From the NCBI RefSeq assembly GCF_016097405.1, contig NZ_JAEHGD010000001.1, forward strand, positions 1,189,831-1,253,830: 64,000 nt of DNA, read 5' to 3'. Below the pieces are notes generated by a model. The model worked only from the letters and a program-made list of their open reading frames with translations. It had not been told where the DNA came from and did not search any database. Positions 52,463 to 61,166 of this stretch are shown here, one piece after another; within the stretch, counting starts at the first letter, position 1, and each line of letters begins with the position of its first letter. Source of the stretch: a methane-oxidizing endosymbiont of Gigantopelta aegis. GTDB taxonomy: Bacteria; Pseudomonadota; Gammaproteobacteria; Methylococcales; Methylomonadaceae. A program made the position numbers and the translations under genes.

Positions 52463-54289
52463 TTATTTCTCCAGATAGGTATAGGCTTTTAAAGCATTTA
52501 ACAATTCGTTCAGATAACGGGATTTTTCGGCAACTGACACTGCACTGGACTGCAGTTTTTCTGCATAGGCCTGCTGCAAAGTTTTACGATTGATATGAAC
52601 ATAATCTAATAAATCACTCACATGCTCGCCTTCCAAAAAATCGGCAATAGTATAACCATCTTTTGTCAGTTCAATATTAAGCGAATGAGTATCGCCAAAT
52701 AAGTTATGCATATCACCCAGAATTTCCTGATACGCCCCCAGCATAAAAAAGCCGATCAAATACATTTCATTGGGTTTAAGCGTATGTACCGCCAATGTTT
52801 TTTCGATATTCTGCCGCTCCACATAAAAATCCACTCGCCCATCGGAATCACAGGTTAAATCCTGAATCACTGCCCGCCGCTCGGGTTTTTCATCCAGTCT
52901 GTGAATCGGCAAAATCGGGAATATCTGCTCGATACCCCAGGCATCCGGCATCGACTGAAATAAAGAAAAATTACAGAAAAGCTTGTCGGCCAGCTTTTCA
53001 TCCAATTCCTGCAAAATTTCACGGTGACTGTAAATCGACATATCCAGCGACCGGCGAATCCGTTGTATCGCCTGAATATACTGCTGTTCATGTTGCGCCA
53101 GCCTGTGCAAATCAATATCGCCCTGTACAAACATTTGCCGTACCTCGCTGATTTCGAACTGCACGTTATGCCAGGTTTCCAACAGATTAGGCTGGGTGTA
53201 GGCGTTATTTTGTGCCGTTTTTTCGGGATAACGTTCCACATCGGCGACATTGGTAATCAATACCGCATGATGTGCCGTGATGGCGCGCCCCGACTCGGTA
53301 ATGATATCCGGTTGTGGTAATCCCTGTTTTCGGCAGCATTCGGCAAAGGTAGCGACGATATTGTCGGCATATTCTGCCAGGCTGTAGTTTACCGAGCATT
53401 CCCGGCGTGAATGACTGCCATCATAGTCAACCCCCAGGCCACCACCGACATCAATCGTTGCAATCGGAACACCCAATCGCCGTAACTGCACAAAAAACTG
53501 GCTGGCTTCTTTCAGCGCCAATTTAATATCATGAATATTAGCGATTTGTGACCCCATGTGGAAATGGATCAAACGTAAGATATCCAGCTTTCCGGCCTGT
53601 TTTAAACGCTCGATTAGAGCCAATACATCAACCGGATGTAAACCGAATTTGGATTTTTCACCACCGCTATTTTGCCACTTTCCCGCGCTGATGGTGGAAA
53701 GCCGAATTCTTATGCCTAAGCAGGGTTCAACGCCGAGTTCAGCCGCTTGTTGCAAAATAAGCGTCAGTTCCGATGGTTTCTCGATTACAATAAATACCGT
53801 TTGCCCCATTTTCTGGCCAATTAAGGCCATCCGGACATAGGCTTTGTCTTTGTATCCGTTACAGACAATCACACCCTGACGGGATAAGCCCAAAATCGCC
53901 AGTAACTCCGGTTTACTGCCCGCTTCCAGGCCGATATTTTTGGCCGCTATGATATTTTCCACCACCGTACCCTGCTGATTAACCTTTATCGGATAAACTG
54001 GCAGATACTGCCCATCATAATCATAGCGCTGGCAGCTTTCTTGAAATGCTTTGTGCAATTGAAAAATTCTGTCACGCAATATATCGGGAAAGCGCAGTAA
54101 TACAGGGAATGACAGTAGCCGTTTTTTTAAGGCTTGAGCTACCTCAAACAAATCAATTTGAATTTCAGAATCTTGCCGTGGTTTAACGCAAACATGGCCT
54201 GCCGCGTTAATCGAAAAATAACCCTCGCCCCAGAATGGAACGGCATACAAGCTCTCAGCGTCTTGTGTACTCCAGTCGTTTGTAGTCAC
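52463..54289 (-). CDS. speA: Biosynthetic arginine decarboxylase
   Basis: 608 residues, a little shorter than E. coli SpeA (658). It makes agmatine from arginine. PLP lysine in VYPIKVNQQ (Lys102), with HFHMGSQIANI (phosphate/sugar region) and DVGGGLGVDYDGS visible. It is clustered with speD, speE and nudE. The next step to putrescine (agmatinase, or agmatine deiminase) is not encoded here. Confidence 0.96.
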   Translation of the reverse strand: MTTNDWSTQDAESLYAVPFWGEGYFSINAAGHVCVKPRQDSEIQIDLFEVAQALKKRLLSFPVLLRFPDILRDRIFQLHKAFQESCQRYDYDGQYLPVYPIKVNQQGTVVENIIAAKNIGLEAGSKPELLAILGLSRQGVIVCNGYKDKAYVRMALIGQKMGQTVFIVIEKPSELTLILQQAAELGVEPCLGIRIRLSTISAGKWQNSGGEKSKFGLHPVDVLALIERLKQAGKLDILRLIHFHMGSQIANIHDIKLALKEASQFFVQLRRLGVPIATIDVGGGLGVDYDGSHSRRECSVNYSLAEYADNIVATFAECCRKQGLPQPDIITESGRAITAHHAVLITNVADVERYPEKTAQNNAYTQPNLLETWHNVQFEISEVRQMFVQGDIDLHRLAQHEQQYIQAIQRIRRSLDMSIYSHREILQELDEKLADKLFCNFSLFQSMPDAWGIEQIFPILPIHRLDEKPERRAVIQDLTCDSDGRVDFYVERQNIEKTLAVHTLKPNEMYLIGFFMLGAYQEILGDMHNLFGDTHSLNIELTKDGYTIADFLEGEHVSDLLDYVHINRKTLQQAYAEKLQSSAVSVAEKSRYLNELLNALKAYTYLEK

Positions 54290-54441
54290 AAATAATCCAT
54301 TGATGTTATCGGTTGATTATGCTGTTATATTGTACCTGAAATACTTGATTTGAATGCTGATAACGCCGGCGGAGTCATGCGTTTCGTGGCTATAAAATCA
54401 CCTATACAATGCCCGCTAATGGCAAACAAAAACAATAATTG

Positions 54442-54993
54442 ATGTCCGAAAAACCTAAAATTTTACACCGAAAAACCATTGCCAAAAGCCAGCTATTTCA
54501 TGTGGAATCTCTGTCCCTGGAATTTCAAAATGGTGAACAACGCGAATACGAACGCTTGATTCGCGGAAAAGGCCATGGTGCCGTCCTAATCGTGCCCTTG
54601 CTTGATGCAGAAACCGTTTTACTCGTCAGAGAATATGCTGCCGGCTTGCACCGTTATGAACTGGGCCTACCCAAAGGCAAGCTCGATGCGGGGGAGGACT
54701 GCCTGGCCGCCGCTAATCGGGAATTGCAGGAAGAAGTCGGTTATGCGGCACATAAACTTCATCACCTGACCTCATTATCACTGGCGCCAGCCTACATGGA
54801 GCACTGCATCGACGTGGTCATCGCCGAAGACCTGTATCCCAGCAAATTAAGCGGTGATGAACCCGAAGAACTGGAAGTCGTTCCCTGGAAGCTGGATAAT
54901 CTCCCTGCATTACACGCCTCTGGCGAATGCACCGAAGCACGTTCGATTGCGGCATTGTATTTATGCCAGGATTATTTAAAAAACAAAACTTAA
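54442..54993 (+). CDS. nudE: ADP compounds hydrolase NudE
   Basis: 183 residues from ATG 54442. The Nudix box GKLDAGEDCLAAANRELQEEVGY (about 81-103) is complete (G-x5-E-x7-RELxEEVGY). NudE hydrolyses ADP-ribose, NADH and related compounds. The conserved EYAAGLHRYELGLPKG precedes it. It is divergent from speA and followed by speE after a 21-bp gap. Confidence 0.93.
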   Translation: MSEKPKILHRKTIAKSQLFHVESLSLEFQNGEQREYERLIRGKGHGAVLIVPLLDAETVLLVREYAAGLHRYELGLPKGKLDAGEDCLAAANRELQEEVGYAAHKLHHLTSLSLAPAYMEHCIDVVIAEDLYPSKLSGDEPEELEVVPWKLDNLPALHASGECTEARSIAALYLCQDYLKNKT

Positions 54994-55014
54994 CCCATTT
55001 TCAGGAATTAAAAA

Positions 55015-55863
55015 ATGCTTGATGAGTCATGGTTTACTGAACCTGTCCCCAGTGAAGGTTCAGCTTTCTCACTTAAAATCAAACAAAAATTACATGAAGA
55101 ACAATCGGATTTTCAATTTCTGGAAATCTATGAAACCGAAAAATTCGGCAATTTAATGGTTATCGACGGTTATGTCATGCTGACTGACCGGGATAATTTC
55201 TTCTATCATGAAATGATGAGTCACACCGCACTGTTTACCCATCCCGACCCTAAAAATGTCTGGATTATCGGCGGCGGCGACTGTGGCACCTTGAAAGAAG
55301 TTCTCAAACACCCAGGTGTTGAACGCGTCATTCAAATCGATATTGATGAGCGAGTAACGCGACTGTCTGAACAATATTTCCCGGCGCTGTGCGAATCGAA
55401 TCACGACCCCCGTGCAGAACTTAAATTTATTGATGGTATTCAGTGGGTTAAACAGGCTGCACCGAACAGCGTCGATATTATCATCGTCGATAGTACTGAT
55501 CCGGTAGGCCCAGCCGAAGGACTGTTCAGTGAAGATTTTTATCGGGACTGTTTTAATTGTCTGAGTGAAAACGGCATCGTAATTCAGCAAAGTGAATCAC
55601 CCCTATACCATCTGAAACTGTTAAGCGATATGCGCAGCGCGATGTACAACGCGGGATTCTCTCACTTACAAACCCTGTTTTTTCCGCAATGTGTCTATCC
55701 TTCTGGCTGGTGGAGCGCCACCTTGGCGGGAAAATCAGATTTATCTGATTTTCGTCGGCACGATGCCGAACAAAAAACCTTTCCCACCCAATATTACAAT
55801 GCTGACATTCACCAAGCCAGCAAGGCGCAGCCGGAGTTTTTTAAGCAGTCTATTCATATTTAA
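55015..55863 (+). CDS. speE: Spermidine synthase
   Basis: 282 residues. It transfers aminopropyl from decarboxylated SAM (from SpeD) to putrescine. Motifs: VIDGYVMLTDRDNFFYHEMMSH, VWIIGGGDCGTLKEVLKH (nucleotide site), IDIDERV, and VDSTDPVGPAEGLF (catalytic Asp region). Its size matches E. coli SpeE (288). Confidence 0.97.
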   Translation: MLDESWFTEPVPSEGSAFSLKIKQKLHEEQSDFQFLEIYETEKFGNLMVIDGYVMLTDRDNFFYHEMMSHTALFTHPDPKNVWIIGGGDCGTLKEVLKHPGVERVIQIDIDERVTRLSEQYFPALCESNHDPRAELKFIDGIQWVKQAAPNSVDIIIVDSTDPVGPAEGLFSEDFYRDCFNCLSENGIVIQQSESPLYHLKLLSDMRSAMYNAGFSHLQTLFFPQCVYPSGWWSATLAGKSDLSDFRRHDAEQKTFPTQYYNADIHQASKAQPEFFKQSIHI

Positions 55864-55876
55864 CTTAAGCTTTGCC

Positions 55877-56030
55877 GTAACTACTCACATGGTAATCATT
55901 TAGTGGCCGTAGGGTATTGATTTTTAAGGACGCGTAGATACATCCATGTAGCTCTGTGCAACATCCTTGTTGCACAAGCCTGAAAAATCAATACCCTACG
56001 TCCAGTGTTTCTGAAGGGGTGAGTAGTTAC
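55877..56030. mobile_element. MITE copy C, 154 bp, with 8-bp target duplication
   Basis: Perfect 12-bp terminal inverted repeats (GTAACTACTCAC at 55877-55888 and GTGAGTAGTTAC at 56019-56030) flanked by exact direct repeats GCTTTGCC (55869-55876 and 56031-56038). Internal arms around GTAGGGTATTGATTTTT are inverted, and a central stem GTGCAAC/GTTGCAC (55956-55962, 55969-55975) replaces GCATAAC/GTTATGC of copy A with compensating changes. It does not encode a protein. Confidence 0.92.
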
Positions 56031-56141
56031 GCTTTGCCAACAACGCAACGTGTCAATATTGTAAGTTATTGATAAATAATATATAGATTTATGGTGCTGC
56101 GATGGCAAGGCTAGGTTAAGTATTTTCTTTTATGCTAAAAT

Positions 56142-56714
56142 ATGAAAATGCATGCAAGAAAAACTTTATATTTAATTGAACGAATCAGCACCTTGATCCG
56201 TTCAGAAGAGCGTAAACAATTTGCTGTTTATGGACTGCAACCGGTCCACGGTCAAATTCTGGAATACCTGGCTCAATGCAATAAATTCAGCGATACGCCG
56301 GCGGCAATCACCGAATACCTAGGATTGACCAAAGGGACCGTGTCTCAATCCATTCAGATTCTGGTACGAAAAGGCTATATTGAAAAACGCACAGACTCTG
56401 ACGATTTGCGCGTTGTCCATTTATCGCTAACCGAAGCCGGTCAGCAACTGGTGGCAAACTTTTCTTCAATTGAATTGTTTGATCGTATCGATAAAAAAAT
56501 TGCAGCCGAAAAATTTACAACGATTGAGGATGCCTTGGTGAAAACCTTGACTGCTTTGCAACAGGCAAATCAATCGAAATCGTTTGGTCTATGTAAAACC
56601 TGTCAATATTTTGCAGAAATTGACAGCCATTACCACTGCAAACTGACTGAATTACCATTAACCCCCGCAGAAACCGAAAAAATCTGCCGGGAACATTTGC
56701 CCCCAACAACTTAA
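56142..56714 (+). CDS. MarR-family regulator with C-terminal four-cysteine motif
   Basis: 190 residues. A MarR winged helix (about 20-115: AITEYLGLTKGTVSQSIQILVRKGYIEKRTDSDDLRVVHLSLTEAG in part) is extended by a tail with Cys151, Cys154, Cys166 and Cys182 (CKTCQYF...HCK...ICREH). Four cysteines in C-x2-C-x11-C-x15-C spacing suggest a metal or Fe-S site, making a redox or metal sensor likely (inference). It is followed by ubiK after 19 bp. Confidence 0.85.
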   Translation: MKMHARKTLYLIERISTLIRSEERKQFAVYGLQPVHGQILEYLAQCNKFSDTPAAITEYLGLTKGTVSQSIQILVRKGYIEKRTDSDDLRVVHLSLTEAGQQLVANFSSIELFDRIDKKIAAEKFTTIEDALVKTLTALQQANQSKSFGLCKTCQYFAEIDSHYHCKLTELPLTPAETEKICREHLPPTT

Positions 56715-56733
56715 CTTCACGACGAGTAACATT

Positions 56734-57000
56734 ATGTTTGATCCAAAAGCGATAGAAGACATTGCCACCAAATTGAGCGGCGCTTTACCGCCCGGCTTGA
56801 GTCAATTCAAAGATGAAATGGAAAAAAGTTTCCGCGCCATCCTGCAATCTGCACTGGACAAGCTCGATTTGGTCACGCGAGAAGAATTTGAAGTACAGAA
56901 AGGCGTGCTGGCAAAAACGCGAAGCAAGCTAGAAGCCCTGGAAAAACAAGTCGCCGAGTTGGAAAAACGTTTACCGGTATCAACCGATCAAGAGACCTGA
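56734..57000 (+). CDS. ubiK: Ubiquinone biosynthesis accessory factor UbiK (BMFP family)
   Basis: 88 residues: MFDPKAIEDIATKLSGALPP start, KSFRAILQSALDKLDLVTREEFEVQ, and a C-terminal trimeric coiled coil (SKLEALEKQVAELEKRL). UbiK works with UbiJ in aerobic ubiquinone synthesis. Size and both motifs match the family. Confidence 0.94.
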   Translation: MFDPKAIEDIATKLSGALPPGLSQFKDEMEKSFRAILQSALDKLDLVTREEFEVQKGVLAKTRSKLEALEKQVAELEKRLPVSTDQET

Positions 57001-57018
57001 TCCATCTCTTTGGCGGTA

Positions 57019-57058
57019 TAAAAAGGCCCAAATGTTTTTAAGCATTTGGGCCTTTTTA
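57019..57058 (+). terminator. Bidirectional terminator between ubiK and typA
   Basis: AAAAAGGCCCAAATG and CATTTGGGCCTTTTT form a 15-bp symmetric hairpin between convergent ubiK and typA, T-rich on both strands. Confidence 0.93.
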
Positions 57059-57083
57059 ATGCCTACTGTGAATCGTTCAGCGA

Positions 57084-58898
57084 TTAGCTAGATCGGGAGG
57101 CGCGTTTGCGTTCGTTTTCGGTCAACAATTTTTTGCGCAAACGGATCGATTTTGGTGTCACTTCCACCAGCTCATCATCATCGATAAATTCCAACGCCTG
57201 CTCCAAAGTCATTTTCTGAATCCGCGTCAAGGTCAATGCCTCATCGGTGCCAGCCGCTCGAATATTGGTGAGCTGTTTAGCCTTAGTCGGATTAACGACC
57301 AAGTCGTTGGCGCGAGAATGAATGCCGACCAACATGCCTTCATAGACTTCATCGGCATGCTCAAGGAATAATTCACCCCGCTCTTGCAGATTGAACAAAG
57401 CATAGGCCAAGGCTTTGCCCGTCACCATGGAAATCAACACGCCACGCTGCCTGCTGCCGACTTCACCCGCTTTCATCGGGCCATAATGATCGAAGACATG
57501 ATAAAGCAGACCAGAACCTGAGGTTGCCGTCATAAATTCTGTCTGAAAACCGATCAACCCTCGTGACGGCATCATGTATTCCAGCCGAATCCGGCCTTTA
57601 CCATCCGGCACCATGTTAAGCAAGTCACCTTTTCGCTCACCCAGTTTTTCCATGATCGCGCCTTGATGAATTTCCTCCACCTCAATCGTGACCATTTCAA
57701 AAGGTTCCTGTTTTTCGCCATCGACTTCTTTAATGATGACTTCAGGGCGCGATACGCCAAGCTCAAAACCTTCTCGCCGCATATTTTCGATCAGGATAGA
57801 CAGGTGTAATTCGCCACGACCGGAAACCTTGAATTTATCAGGATCATCGGTATCTTCTACCCGCAAGGCGACATTATGCTGCAATTCCTTTTCCAGTCGC
57901 TCACGAATTTGCCGGGAAGTGACAAACTTGCCTTCTTTGCCGGCAAATGGCGATGTATTGACCTGGAACGTCATGCTGACAGTCGGCTCATCCACCGATA
58001 AGGCCGGCAATGCTTCTACCGCATCAGGGTCACACAAAGTATCTGAAATCTGCAATTTATCAATACCGGTAAAGGCAATAATATCACCGGCTGAGGCCTG
58101 CTGTACCGGCACCCGCTCCAGACCATGAAAACCAAAAATCTGCAACATACGGCCTGATCGTGTATTGCCTTCATGATCGATAACGGTCAACGGCATATTG
58201 ACCTTTACAGTACCGCGTTTGATCCTGCCAATGCCTATGACACCAACATAAGAGTTGTAATCTAATGTAATCACTTGCATCTGAAACGGCCCATCGACAT
58301 CAACATCGGGTGGGCTGACTTGATCGACAATAGTTTCAAACAAGGGTGTCATGTCACCTTCTGTCACGTCATCAGTCAGGCTGGCATAGCCATTTAAGGC
58401 TGAGGCATAAACTATCGGAAAATCCAGTTGTTCATCGGTTGCCCCCAGCTTATCGAATAAATCGAAGGTTTGATCAATAACCCAGTCAGGACGAGCACCC
58501 GGCCGGTCGATTTTGTTAATCACGACAATCGGTTTCAAGCCCATAGCGAAGGCTTTTTGCGTCACAAAGCGCGTTTGTGGCATCGGGCCATCAACGGCAT
58601 CAACCAATAACAGCACTGAATCCACCATGGATAATACACGTTCGACTTCGCCGCCAAAATCGGCATGTCCCGGCGTATCAACGATATTGATATGGTAGCC
58701 ATTCCAGTCAATCGCTGTATTTTTAGACAAAATGGTAATGCCGCGCTCCTTTTCCAAATCGTTTGAGTCCATGATGCGTTCATCGATTTTTTCATGAGCG
58801 GCAAAGGTACCGGATTGTTTTAATAATTGATCGACCAAAGTGGTTTTGCCGTGGTCGACGTGTGCAATAATTGCAATGTTTCTGAGTTTTTCTATCAC
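57084..58898 (-). CDS. typA: Translational GTPase TypA/BipA
   Basis: 604 residues. EF-G-like GTPase: G1 [13 protein letters not shown] (about 12-24), G2 ERGIT, G3 [10 protein letters not shown]4 NKIDRPGAR; then domain II, III, V and the TypA-specific C-terminal domain (RDL...SRSS end). It associates with ribosomes and aids 50S assembly at low temperature and under stress. It is the usual length (about 600). Confidence 0.97.
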   Translation of the reverse strand: MIEKLRNIAIIAHVDHGKTTLVDQLLKQSGTFAAHEKIDERIMDSNDLEKERGITILSKNTAIDWNGYHINIVDTPGHADFGGEVERVLSMVDSVLLLVDAVDGPMPQTRFVTQKAFAMGLKPIVVINKIDRPGARPDWVIDQTFDLFDKLGATDEQLDFPIVYASALNGYASLTDDVTEGDMTPLFETIVDQVSPPDVDVDGPFQMQVITLDYNSYVGVIGIGRIKRGTVKVNMPLTVIDHEGNTRSGRMLQIFGFHGLERVPVQQASAGDIIAFTGIDKLQISDTLCDPDAVEALPALSVDEPTVSMTFQVNTSPFAGKEGKFVTSRQIRERLEKELQHNVALRVEDTDDPDKFKVSGRGELHLSILIENMRREGFELGVSRPEVIIKEVDGEKQEPFEMVTIEVEEIHQGAIMEKLGERKGDLLNMVPDGKGRIRLEYMMPSRGLIGFQTEFMTATSGSGLLYHVFDHYGPMKAGEVGSRQRGVLISMVTGKALAYALFNLQERGELFLEHADEVYEGMLVGIHSRANDLVVNPTKAKQLTNIRAAGTDEALTLTRIQKMTLEQALEFIDDDELVEVTPKSIRLRKKLLTENERKRASRSS

Positions 58899-58954
58899 GT
58901 TTAAAAATATAATAAGTAGCTAAAAATACAGCGGGGTTAAAAAAGAAAGGCGGA

Positions 58955-59347
58955 TTAACTCTGTTCCCAGGGTAGGCCTTCGTAGCGCCAGCCGCCAAGC
59001 GTGCCGCGATGTTTGTTGTCATCCAACGGCCCTTCAAAGCCATCGACGATGTTGATCAAATGCTGATAGCCTTCTGCCTCTAATGCTTGTGCAGCCGCCA
59101 ATGAGCGCTGACCACTGCGGCATAGTAACAGGACTGGAGACGTTTTATCGGGAACAGTTTGTTTTAGCTGTTCGATAAAATCAGGGTTTGATTGCATCCC
59201 GGGAAATTCTTTCCAGGCAATATGAATAGCACCAGGTGGATGCCCGACAAAGCTATGTTCAATCGCTGTTCTAACATCAATTAAAACGGCTTTCGGATTT
59301 TGCTGAAGCAATTCCCAGCATTGTTTTGGATTCAGGTTTTCAATCAT
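58955..59347 (-). CDS. Rhodanese-like sulfurtransferase
   Basis: 130 residues, single rhodanese domain: VLIDVRTAIEHSFVGHPPGAIHI, active-site loop LLCRSGQRS (Cys about 86), WRYEGLPW near the C-terminus. It transfers sulfane sulfur. Gene lies 9 bp from the methyltransferase gene upstream, suggesting an operon. Confidence 0.92.
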   Translation of the reverse strand: MIENLNPKQCWELLQQNPKAVLIDVRTAIEHSFVGHPPGAIHIAWKEFPGMQSNPDFIEQLKQTVPDKTSPVLLLCRSGQRSLAAAQALEAEGYQHLINIVDGFEGPLDDNKHRGTLGGWRYEGLPWEQS

Positions 59348-59356
59348 GATCTCTTT

Positions 59357-59926
59357 TTATGTTTTTTGGCCAATAAATAATGCTTCATCTCTATTTCCAA
59401 CATTCAAATCGCCAATACGGGAAAGCTCCTGATAATAAACCAGGGTCAATGCATCAAACAGCGTTAACAATTCATTCCGTTGCAGTAGATAGTCGGGATT
59501 TGATGGGCCGAAACGAGTCAATTTATCGACGACAAAGGTTTGATAAAACAATAAACCACCAGGCTTTAAGGCTCCCATAATAGCCGGTGCCAAAGACCGG
59601 TCCAGAAAACGGCTCACCACAATGACATCAAACGCCTGATGTAAAAATGTTTCGGGCGTTATTTTAACCTGTTTTGTTTGAATGCGCAGGCCAGCGGACT
59701 GCGATTTTCCTTCTAATTTAGTCAATGCCACTGCAGAAATATCCCAGCCTTCAGTTTCAAGACCATGTCGCGCCAAAAACAGCGCATTTCCACCCAATCC
59801 ACAAGCTAAATCCAAAGCCCTACCTTGGGTCGGCAATAAACAGGCATTTTGCTTCAAAACAGTTGCAGGTACTGCCGTTATATCCGAGTTCCGGTAAATT
59901 TGATCCCACTTATCCCGTTCCTGCAT
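59357..59926 (-). CDS. Class I SAM-dependent methyltransferase (TehB-like)
   Basis: 189 residues. SAM-binding motif ALDLACGLGGNALFLARHGL (about 38-57), then the acidic-loop WDISAVALTKLE and motif FDVIVVSRFLDRSL. TehB-type methyltransferases are linked to tellurite or thiol resistance, but the substrate here is unknown. It overlaps the LysR stop by one base. Confidence 0.87.
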   Translation of the reverse strand: MQERDKWDQIYRNSDITAVPATVLKQNACLLPTQGRALDLACGLGGNALFLARHGLETEGWDISAVALTKLEGKSQSAGLRIQTKQVKITPETFLHQAFDVIVVSRFLDRSLAPAIMGALKPGGLLFYQTFVVDKLTRFGPSNPDYLLQRNELLTLFDALTLVYYQELSRIGDLNVGNRDEALFIGQKT

Positions 59927-60828
59927 TATTCCGTCATTCCTACTCGATTCGATAACCAGGCCTGTAAATATTCGATAAATATCCGAACCTTGGTCGATAA
60001 ATATTTTCGATGCGGATAAACGGCATGAATTGGCATGGGATCAATGGCATAGTCTTCCAGTATCGGTTGCAGCTTCCCTTTTTCAATATCCCGTCCCACA
60101 ATATAACGCGGCAGCATAACAATACCTAAACCATTGATCGCACCAATACGAATAGGGTCTGCCATATTTGCCTGCATACGACCACTGACCTTAATTTCGA
60201 GCTTACCCAACACACCCTTGAATAACCATTTATTCCGCGGTGCCATGGCCCAATTTACCAGACAACTATGTTCCTCCAGGTCTTCAGGCTGTTCCGGCAC
60301 ACCTTTTTGAGCCAGGTAATCCGGTGACGCACAGACAACCAATTGTGATCGCGCCAATTTTCGTGCAACCAGGCTGGTGTCGCTGAGTTCTCCCAACCAA
60401 ATTCCAATATCAAAGCCCTCTTCGATTAAATCGGTATGCCCGCCATGTAGCGCCATATCGACATCAATATGCGGATATTCTTTCATATAGTCGGTCAATG
60501 CAGGTGCAATCTGGGTTGCCCCGATCACAGGTGGTGCGCTGATTTTCAGTACACCACGCGGCTCATGCTGCAAATGCGTAATAGCCGCTTCCATCTCTTC
60601 CACATCCAGCAGAACCTCCTGACAGCGCTCAAGATAAGCGGCACCAGCCTCAGTCAAACTCAAACTTCGAGTAGTCCGATTAAACAAACGCGTATGTAAT
60701 TGTTTTTCCAGGAACATGATATGTTTAGTCGCCATTGCCCGGGAAATACCCAACTCGCGTGCGGCAGCAGCAAAGCTGCCCGCTCGGGCAACTTTAACAA
60801 AAACATTCATGCTGGTTAGCTTATCCAT
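59926..60828 (-). CDS. LysR-family transcriptional regulator
   Basis: 300 residues. N-terminal winged HTH (FVKVARAGSFAAAARELGISRAMATKHI, about 10-37) and an effector domain typical of the CrgA-like subgroup (ISAPPVIGATQIAPAL). Downstream and co-directional are the methyltransferase and rhodanese genes, which it may regulate as part of the same transcript. The effector is unknown. Confidence 0.93.
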   Translation of the reverse strand: MDKLTSMNVFVKVARAGSFAAAARELGISRAMATKHIMFLEKQLHTRLFNRTTRSLSLTEAGAAYLERCQEVLLDVEEMEAAITHLQHEPRGVLKISAPPVIGATQIAPALTDYMKEYPHIDVDMALHGGHTDLIEEGFDIGIWLGELSDTSLVARKLARSQLVVCASPDYLAQKGVPEQPEDLEEHSCLVNWAMAPRNKWLFKGVLGKLEIKVSGRMQANMADPIRIGAINGLGIVMLPRYIVGRDIEKGKLQPILEDYAIDPMPIHAVYPHRKYLSTKVRIFIEYLQAWLSNRVGMTE

Positions 60829-60909
60829 TCAATCTCGATAAAAATGAATTAAAGAGTTGACATTTTAATTGTTTCTAAAATAAAAACAATCTATTTATTC
60901 TTTGCTGTA

Positions 60910-60937
60910 TTGTAAACTTCTTATTTATCCGTACAAT
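60910..60937 (+). promoter_or_regulatory. Candidate sigma-70 promoter for small RNA
   Basis: TTGTAA (60910-60915), a 16-bp spacer, TACAAT (60932-60937). A start near 60944 would feed directly into the candidate RNA ending at the terminator at 61052-61087. Confidence 0.5.
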
Positions 60938-60943
60938 AGCACT

Positions 60944-61087
60944 CAATCGAAACAGAGCGCTATAAGCGAAACATGACGATCAGATGTAACTACCTCCTTG
61001 GTGTTGTATTACAAGTGGAACCTCCTCATAACACACTCCGCTTGACTTTTTAGCCTTCCCCGTAAAAACAGGGAAGGCTTTTTTTTG
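60944..61087 (+). ncRNA. Candidate small RNA with two anti-Shine-Dalgarno motifs
   Basis: Between the divergent lysR start and the hypE 3' end lies an orphan promoter-terminator pair defining an about 143-nt transcript. Its 3' end is a strong terminator (AGCCTTCCC/GGGAAGGCT with T8). It contains CCTCCT twice (60993-60998 and 61021-61026), complementary to ribosome-binding sites. A 26-codon ORF (60973-61053) starts at an ATG with no good ribosome-binding site and ends in the terminator stem; a small protein is possible but less likely. Expression is not shown by sequence alone. Confidence 0.5.
61052..61087 (+). terminator. Rho-independent terminator of candidate small RNA
   Basis: 9-bp perfect stem AGCCTTCCC (61052-61060) and GGGAAGGCT (61071-61079) with a 10-nt loop and an eight-T tract. 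No annotated gene ends immediately before it on the plus strand. Confidence 0.9.
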
Positions 61088-61166
61088 TCTGATTCTTTTA
61101 TAGAAGTTCTCCACATAACACATATCCACCAAACCCCTAATAGTAAAAGGTATGCTGACTCCTGCG

